Source: Archivesica marissinica
Taxonomy: Eukaryota; Mollusca; Bivalvia; Venerida; Vesicomyidae
Direction: 5' to 3'
NCBI GenBank assembly: GCA_014843695.1
Contig: CM026400.1
Span: forward strand, 33,175,500 to 33,239,499
DNA length: 64,000 nt
Under the pieces are notes generated by a model. It was not told the DNA's origin, did not search any database, and saw only the letters and a program-made list of their open reading frames with translations. Shown piece after piece: positions 56,856 through 64,000 of the stretch; the first letter of the stretch is position 1; each line of letters begins with the position of its first letter. Both the position numbers and the translations under genes were made by a program.

Positions 56856-59482
56856 ACAGTGTTTATCCAAGAATGACAGTCTAATATGGATTGCTAGTTT
56901 GTGTTTATCTAAGAATGACAGTCTAATATGGATTGCCAGTTTGTGGGTGATCATTTTGATTTCACTGTATTCAACCTGTATGCCCAGCTTGGGACAATAT
57001 TTACCAATCACTAAGTAGGCTAACGTTAATATTTTGTTACAATAATAGAAGCCCCCTTTCCAATATGAGCGCCTCCCCCCCCCACAAAGCCCCCTTTCCA
57101 ATAGGAGCGCCCCCCCCCCCCCACACACACACACCATTTTTCAGAAGACGGAGATAATAAAAGTTCTCTTTTGCTTAGTTTTACAACTTTAACTGGGTAG
57201 GAATGTGTTCGCCGTTTAAGCCAGAGAACAAAGTTAACGTAAACATTTGGTGGTGAAAGTTTTAATATTTGTTTTATTTCTCCACAAATTTACGCATATC
57301 TAGAACATCATCTAACAATATCATTTTCAGAAAATGTTGGGCTCCTCCACTACTTGCCTATAAACATTGTTACAAGTGACAAATATACTGAATCCCAACA
57401 GAAACGGTGCCTTAGAAAAAATATAGGCAACTTTGATATTCCGTAAAGAAAGAATACGAGTCATTAACGTTACTGTTTTGGCAATGGTTTTATTTAAAGC
57501 GACAAAACATCAGTGTAAACGCAAATTTCTACAGAATGTAATTTTCTATTATATGGTATAATTTGTTTCCAAATATTTGCCTTAAAAGCATGGTATCTCA
57601 ACTAAGAAACAAAAGTCGTATACGCGGTTTGTTGACATAAATAAATAATGTTAATAGGTTCGTAATACAACGCGTGTATCCTGAATGGCACGATTTATGG
57701 TACACATTTACCGTTATATCTCACATTTGTGCATATGCATATTTATTTGTAGACTAATATTAGTTAAATTAACTCTAGACGACAGTATCACGCGTTTAGT
57801 ATTGACTCCAGTGACAAACAAACGCCAATGCAAAGAGCATGATGACCTTTATATGAAATCCTACTTTCATTTTTGAGAGTTTGAATCAATAAATAGTGCG
57901 TTTGTGGTCTACAATGTTAGTGTTTGAATGTTTTCGGAAGAATTTGTAGTAGCAATGCATTTATACGTGAAAAAATGCATTTTATTTGCTTTCTGCGATG
58001 TAATGTCTCTTTAACGGAATATCAAATGTGCCTATATTGTTAAATCTAAAAAGGCATAAAGAATTTTACCTATAAGGCACCGTTTCTTTTTGGTGTTAGT
58101 ATATATACACGGTATCTCATATAACACGCATCATTCATTTCTTTGTCGGCAGATGAGTTGCTAGTCCAAATATTTAGACTTGAAAAATATGACATTTTAC
58201 TATCCAGGCATTTTTCAAATAACAGAACATTTTTTTATGTAGAGGTCTTATTTATAGGACTAATGAGTTGCCTACTTTAACGAAGTACATCCAGGAACAG
58301 TAATAGCCAGGTATGTGGGATTTTTTAATTTATAATAAACAGTACATAAATATGTAATACTAACGGACGGATCTGTAGTCCAGTGGTAACACGCTGGACT
58401 GGTAATTCAGGGATAGCAGGTTCGATCCCCGTCTGACCCTAATAAAATGAACAGTCTTTCAGATGGTCTCGTGTCGGTGCTTTACACCGTACACGTAAAA
58501 GAACCAGAGGAGATTCTGGAATGGGTCTCTGTCTGTATCATGCATTATTCTCCAAAAATCTAAAATAACTAATCTCTTCAGGAGGCGTCGCTCATATGGG
58601 CAACCGGTAGCGACGATAAATAAACAAACAAACAAAATATTTCAACCTAGGAGGAGACGCGCATTGCAATTGCAACCTAGGAGATGATGTTTAGGGAATT
58701 TTACGACATATTTCCTGGGAATAATGGCACATAGGGTGGCCCGTGGGAGGACACAATACAATTGTAATTCTCTCTCTGGGGGGTTGGAGCGTAAATGTAC
58801 ACCTACAATTATATTTGGGGAACAGTGTCTATTATTTTCAGAGATCTAGAGAAAATTGATATAATATCAACTTTTATTTTGAAATAATGAATCATAATGC
58901 CATGTTTCCAGGACCAAGGGAACATAAATTCCCCAATTGGGAGGGCCTCATTGGTGATATTATTAATACTCGTGACTGTTTTACTTGATATCACCATTTT
59001 GTGCGATCTTAAATATAAATTGACTGCAGTGCAGAGAAAGATGGTAGTCCTATAAATAAGACATAACAAATATTTATGTTATTAAATGCCTTAAACTGTT
59101 ACATTTTTCAAGTCTTAACCCTTTCCTTCATAAAGATTTAGGTTGATATACTATTATATCTCCATACAAACAACAGCCATTTAGCTATCATGCAGTGGAT
59201 ACGTAGTCGCCATATCTATCCCACCTCCATATATATTACTGGGACTACATGAGATTCTGGCCTTTATTTTGAACATTGGTTTGGCTACTACCTTGTAAAT
59301 GTATGTCGTATTGGTAATGGCGTCAAGAGGTGTTTCTATGAGGGAAAGGGACTAAGAAAGATGGCTGCGTTGTAATATTAATGTTAGCTTACATATACGG
59401 TAAGCTATCCTCACAAGATGTTGTGAATACTTTATGAAGCAATGTTTTCCCTACATGTACATGTAATAGGAACAACACATTG
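56856..59482. repeat. Macro-repeat copy E (~2.6 kb)
   Basis: Two 42-bp units at the start, then a body like copy C (57300-57880), a 30-bp inverted stretch at 57883-57912, a SINE at about 58365-58633, and an end like copy A. The minus-strand frame 58809-59069 and plus-strand frame 57685-57876 are identical in sequence to counterparts in A and C. No domain is recognised in either. Confidence 0.9.
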
Positions 59483-60225
59483 ATCTAAGAATGACAGTCT
59501 AATATGGATTGCCAGTTTGTGTTTATCTAAGAATGACAGTCTAATATGGATTGCCAGTTTGTGGGTGATCATTTTGATTTCACTGTATTCAACCTGTATG
59601 CCCAGCTTGGGACAATATTTACCAATCACTAAGTAGGCTAACGTTAATATTGTGTTACAATAGAAATAATAGAAGCCCCCTTTCCAATAGGAGCGCCCCC
59701 CCCCCACAAAGCCCCCTTTCCAATAGGAGCGCCCCCTCCCCACACACACACCCATTTTGCAGAAGACGGAGATAATAAAAGTGCTCTTTTGCTTAGTTTT
59801 ACAACTTTAACTGGGTAGGAATGTGTTCGCCGTTTAAGCCAGAGAACAAAGTTAACGTAAACATTTGGTGGTGAAAGTTTTAATATTTGTTTTATTTCTC
59901 CACACAAACCTCATGTGACATTACCACACGAATGACCACATTTACGCTTTAATCTGGGACAACGAGAGTGGTTAATGTAAGTTGTTAAAGCTTGTTTCGC
60001 AATCGTTTGTACTGTTTTTCGAAAAACGTAACCCGCTAAATAGTTGTGCGTTCAAACCGAAAGTAGGACTGTTTCCTAGTCCTATAAATAGACTATTTCC
60101 ATGAAATACACATTTACGTAGATAATTATGATCGTATGATCATCATCTCATCCAGCACTTGATTTTCAGGAGATGGCACGCTCCTTCACTCCGATGATTC
60201 ATACGTAGCTACTACAAGGCAAGGG
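59483..60225. repeat. Macro-repeat copy F, truncated
   Basis: Two 42-bp units and ~0.6 kb of the body, to about 60120, then diverging sequence up to the inverted-repeat element. Confidence 0.85.
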
Positions 60226-60421
60226 CCAGTGTAACGTTTATTTCTGACCCCCTTCGGAATGTGACCCCGGTCGTAATTCGCTGTAAATAAAAAGTGACCG
60301 ACATTCGTAAAAAGCCTGCCACCCCAGACGTAGAAAAGTGACCCCACCTGTAAAATAATGACTCCCATCACAATTCCTTCTCTCTTCCGCACTCAAAAGA
60401 AGATATATTTTTTTTAAGTAA

Positions 60422-60447
60422 TAGGTCGTTCGTTCGTTCGTTCGTCC
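60422..60447. repeat. GTTC microsatellite
   Basis: Five GTTC units, then related GTCC/GTCT text. Confidence 0.9.
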
Positions 60448-60509
60448 GTCTGACTGTCTGTACGCCCGACCATCTGTTCGTCACATAGCATATATGTTCA
60501 ACATATCTA

Positions 60510-61700
60510 AATTAGGTTGGGGAATGGCCTGGTCTGGTGGGGAACATAAGCGTAAATAGACTAAGAAAGGTTGGGGAATGGCCTGGTCTGGTGGGGAACA
60601 TAAGCGTAAATAGACTAAGAAAGGTTGGGGAATGGCCTGGTCTGGTGGGGAACATAAGCGTATATAGACTAAGAAAGGTTGAGGAATGGCCTGGTCTGGT
60701 GGGGAATATAAGCGTAAATAGACTAAGAAAGGTTGGGGAATGGCCTGGTCTGGTGGGGAACATAAGCGTATATAGACTAAGATAGGTTGGGGAATGGCCT
60801 GGTCTGGTGGGAACATAAGCGTAAATAGACTAAGAAAGGTTGGGGAATGGCCTGGTCTGGTGGGGAACATAAGTGTATATAGACTAAGAAAGGTTGGGAA
60901 TGGCCTGGTCTGGTGGGGAACATAAGCGTAAATAGACTAAGAAAGGTTGGGGAATGGCCTGGTCTGGTGGGGAACATAAGCGTATATAGACTAAGAAAGG
61001 TTGGGGAATGGCCTGGTCTGGTGGGGAACATAAGCGTAAATAGACTAAGAAAGGTTGGGAATGGCCTGGTCTGGTGGGGAACATAAGCGTAAATAGACTA
61101 AGAAAGGTTGGGGAATGGCCTGGTCTGGTGGGGAACATAAGCGTATATAGACTAAGAAATGTTGGGGAATGGCCTGGTCTGGTGGGGAACATAAGCGTAT
61201 ATAGACTAAGAAGGTTGGGGAATGGCCGGTCTGGTGGGGAACATAAGCGTAAATAGACTAAGAAAGATTGGGGAATGGCCTGGTCTGGTGGGGAACATAA
61301 GCGTAAATAGACTAAGAAAGGTTGGGGAATGGCCTGGTCTGGTGGGGAACATAAGCGTAAATAGACTAAGAAAGATTGGGGAATGGCCTGGTCTGGTGGG
61401 GAACATAAGCGTAAATAGACTAAGAAAGGTTGGGGAATGGCCTGGTCTGGTGGGGAACATAAGCGTAAATAGACTAAGAAAGATTGGGGAATGGCCTGGT
61501 CTGGTGGGGAACATAAGCGTAAATAGACTAAGAAAGGTTGGGGAATGGCCTGGTCTGGTGGGGAACATAAGCGTAAATAGACTAAGAAAGATTGGGGAAT
61601 GGCCTGGTCTGGTGGGGAACATAAGCGTAAATAGACTAAGAAAGGTTGGGGAATGGCCTGGTCTGGTGGGGAACATAAGCGTAAATGGACTAAGAAAGAG
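60510..61700. repeat. 54-bp minisatellite, ~22 copies, with 108-bp higher-order repeat
   Basis: Unit GGTTGGGGAATGGCCTGGTC, then TGGTGGGGAACATAAGCG, then TAAATAGACTAAGAAA. Being 18 codons, it is open on both strands. From 61206 to 61676 units with GATTGGGG and GGTTGGGG alternate strictly, a dimeric (108-bp) amplification. Confidence 0.96.
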
Positions 61701-62235
61701 CCTGATGGGGAAGCCCAGTGTTTAAATAATTAAATAGACTTTGGAATGTCCGAGTGGGTTACCCCGTTACTTTAATAGACGATGGAAAGGCCTGGTGGGG
61801 ATTCCACAATACTGATAAAGTACAACGCAAGGACCTGGTGGTGGTACTCCAAAACTGAAGTATGCTAGGGAATGGTCTGGTGGTGTACCCCAAATTTTAT
61901 AATGACTATGGAATGGCTTGGCGGGGTAACCCAGGGCGCGTGCTTAAATAGACTTAATGCAGGTCCTAGTGGATTACACTATTGCTTTCATAGGCTAGAG
62001 AAGGCATTGTGGGGCACCTCAGTATTTAATTAGACTAGCTGGTGAAGTACCCATTACTTACATAGAGTAAGTAATGGCCCGGTTGGGTATCTAAGTGCTT
62101 CAATAGATTTAGAGATGGTCCATGTTGGTTGGCACATTCATTTGTTAAGCTGGGTGAATGGCCTGATGGTGCACCACACGTACTTAGATAGACCAAGGAA
62201 AGCCATGGTGGGGTGCCCCAGTACTTAATTATCCC
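61701..62235. repeat. Decayed flank of the 54-bp minisatellite
   Basis: Repeated but degenerate GGAATGGCYTGGTGG, GTACCCCA and TAAATAGACT words at about 50-60-bp spacing. Confidence 0.75.
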
Positions 62236-62790
62236 CCGTATTTTCGAAGAAATTTAGGGGGATATACACGTAGCAATGGTCTGCGTCCGTCTTTCCGCCC
62301 GTCCGACTGTCCGTAACAAAGGTTGTCCGCTCTCTAACTGGAGTAACTATTGTTCAATCTTCTTCACACTTGGGTCACATTTATTATTGTCATACTATCT
62401 TGCATACGTTAGATAACCAGTCTGATCGTCTTAGTAACACTTGAGTTATGGGCCTTGGGTTGCTAAAATCTTCTGATTTGGGCTATATCCGCTCTCTAGC
62501 CTGGGGAATTATTATCCAATCTTCTTCATACTTGCTCATCAATGTGTATTTGCATAGTGATTTGGTAAAGTTCGATAACCAGTCTGATCGTTTCAGTAAC
62601 ACTTGGGTTTATGGCCCTTGGATGGTTAAATGTTCCCCGATGTCTGCTCTCTGAATGAAGTAATTATTATTCAATCTTCTTTACATACATGGTCACAATG
62701 TTTAGTAACATAATATCTTAGGCAAGTTCGATAAACAGTCTGATCGTATCATTAACACCTCAGTTATGGCCATCGAGTAATTAGTACCGT
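62236..62790. repeat. Dispersed repeat with three ~155-bp internal subrepeats
   Basis: Starts CCCCCGTATTTTCGAAG. GCTCTCT ... TTCAATCTTCTTCA recurs at about 62330, 62492 and 62644, each followed by CAGTCTGATCGT and GTAACACTTGAGTTATGG. Non-coding. Confidence 0.75.
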
Positions 62791-62885
62791 TCTGTGACCA
62801 AACTTTGGTGTGGTACATCAGTAACTGTGATACAATCTCTTGTTATATTAGAGAAGAGACTGGTGGTACATTAATATCACGTTTT

Positions 62886-62975
62886 AGAACCAGAGGATAC
62901 TCTGGAATGAGTCTCTGTATCATTGTACTATCCTCCAAAACCTAAAATGACTAGTCTCTTCAGTAGGCGGGAAAA
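62886..62975 (+). repeat. tRNA-Thr SINE tail fragment
   Basis: AGAACCAGAGGATACTCTGG ... CACTATCCTCCAAAA-like ... CTCTTCAGTAGGCG. Confidence 0.75.
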
Positions 62976-63294
62976 TGTTTAAGCTGTAGAATGTCTGTGG
63001 TGCGTTTTGGTACGTATATTTGGGCATACATTGCGAGACAAAATTAATTAATTTCACTATGCTTGTGGAAATTATGTGTCCAGGCCTAACGGTAGCTACG
63101 CCACATAACATATGCCAGGTTTGAGTATGTGGTCATAAATGAACTTAAATAATGTCAAGATATGATCTTGAAGTGGGGGGGGGGGCACTTTCCTACGAAG
63201 GTGTCTATAATTTACAGAGGGGAGTCACATTTTTACAGCGAATAATGACCGGGGTCACTTTCCGATGGGGGTCACAAATAAACGTTACACCGGC

Positions 63295-63861
63295 AGATTG
63301 TCCCCGAAAATGAATATTATAAAACCCCGAAAATGCAATAAATACTGTAAGGTGGGGGGGGGGGTGACGAACGAGTTGGGTTGTTTGAGGTCACACGCAT
63401 TCTGCGCAACATAAAGTCATATTCATATCTCTACATCTCTACTTTTTTCTCTCCAAACATTAACTTATTGCAGTTATATTAGCAATGAGCAGGTCTCCGC
63501 GTAGCATGCTTTATGCCGTTTTTGAAAGTTTAATTTACGGAACATTCTACTTAAAAATGACGTGCGACGCACGCACGCACGCACGCACACGAACAACATA
63601 ACTATTTTACCAAAGTCAAATAGAACTTAAACAGTCAACTATAATACAGTTTGTCAGCTGTCCCATAAATGATCAAAATTATTATTCTTGTTCTTCATGA
63701 ACTCTACGGGTTTTTCATGTTGCCTCTGGAGCTGAAATTATTTTCAAAATGTCAGTTCTGTTCCTCCTTATTTTGTTTTTACTAAAACGTACCTCAAATT
63801 GCCTCACGTTTTCATACAGATAACCTCAACTGCAGTGCTTGTTCATCAAAGTACATCTATA
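63295..63861. other. Unique sequence with G run and CGCA microsatellite
   Basis: A G homopolymer near 63355 and ACGCACGCACGC near 63570. No gene recognised. Confidence 0.45.
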
Positions 63862-64000
63862 TAGAATTTAAGGTTAATATACTATTATATCTCCATACAA
63901 ATGACAGCCATTTAGCTATCGTGCAGTGAATAAGTAGTCGTCACATCTATCCCACCTCCAGAGATATTACTGGGACTACATAGAGATTTAGGTTAATATA
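63862..64000. repeat. Macro-repeat fragment G at the window end
   Basis: Matches copy A 45892-46012 (TACTATTATATCTCCATAC ... TATCCCACCTCC ... TACTGGGACTACAT). It then appears to restart (TAGAGATTTAGGTTAATATA), suggesting a ~125-bp tandem repeat continuing beyond the window. Confidence 0.85.

Larger units (their letters stand above)
60226..63294. mobile_element. ~3-kb region bounded by long inverted repeats (possible DNA transposon)
   Basis: The left end (60226-60340) and the reverse complement of the right end (63200-63294) share GTGTAACGTTTATTT, TGACCCCC, TCGGAA, GTGACCCCGGTC and ATTCGCTGTAAA in order. Inside are a GTTC microsatellite, the 54-bp minisatellite, its decayed flank and another dispersed repeat. 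There is no transposase and no clear TSD. Confidence 0.7.

Noticed and set aside
60481..61725. 18-residue repeat 'proteins' on both strands
   Set aside because: A 54-bp repeat leaves both strands open by arithmetic; composition shows no known fold and no selection can be inferred.

Overview
This is eukaryotic, animal DNA. It has split genes with GT/AG introns, many tRNA-derived SINEs, DNA-transposon relics with target-site duplications (TSDs), and a 1,000-N assembly gap. Several dispersed repeats are of types I associate with molluscs, so a bivalve-like lophotrochozoan is the best guess. The species cannot be fixed from this window. Most of the 64 kb is tandem repeat.

Layout. (1) 1-7.6 kb: a four-exon minus-strand gene whose predicted protein joins a FAR1/ZSWIM3-like DNA-binding region, a MULE-type transposase core, a SWIM zinc finger, a Ulp1-like cysteine protease fold and a C-terminal PHD finger. 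All splice junctions are in phase (1,143 codons), but codons 419 and 767 are stops. A 0.96-kb hAT-type element with a perfect 8-bp TSD sits in its third intron. (2) 7.7-10.9 kb: a GC-rich 31-bp repeat, a 700-bp inverted-repeat element, one possible orphan exon, a dispersed repeat and palindromic sequence resembling the satellite. (3) 10.9-28.6 kb: two ~7-kb blocks of a 61-bp satellite, interrupted by a 1.3-kb transposon, the N gap, a GGAT microsatellite and a 53-bp repeat. (4) 28.6-29.7 kb: a 20-bp minisatellite. (5) 30.2-40.8 kb: the 3' part of PRPF4 (U4/U6 snRNP WD40 protein Prp4) on the plus strand, with exons at 31235-31357, 34234-34341, 37161-37279 and 40551-40709. Its introns are full of minisatellites, SINEs and MITEs. 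One exon needed to keep frame is not found, and one 3' splice site is tandemly repeated five times in frame. (6) 41.5-60.2 kb: large duplications. A ~1.3-kb segment (41.5 and 55.4 kb) carries a fold-back SINE pair and then a minisatellite that differs between the copies. A ~2.4-kb macro-unit occurs in several full and partial copies, broken by a 2.4-kb 20-bp array and a LINE fragment. (7) 60.2-63.3 kb: a ~3-kb region bounded by ~90-110-bp inverted repeats and holding a 54-bp minisatellite that decays at one side. The window ends in another fragment of the macro-unit.

Only two loci have clear protein homology beyond repeats: the transposase-derived fusion gene and PRPF4. They are on opposite strands and I see no functional link. 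I found no bacterial features, CRISPR array, rRNA or convincing functional tRNA gene.
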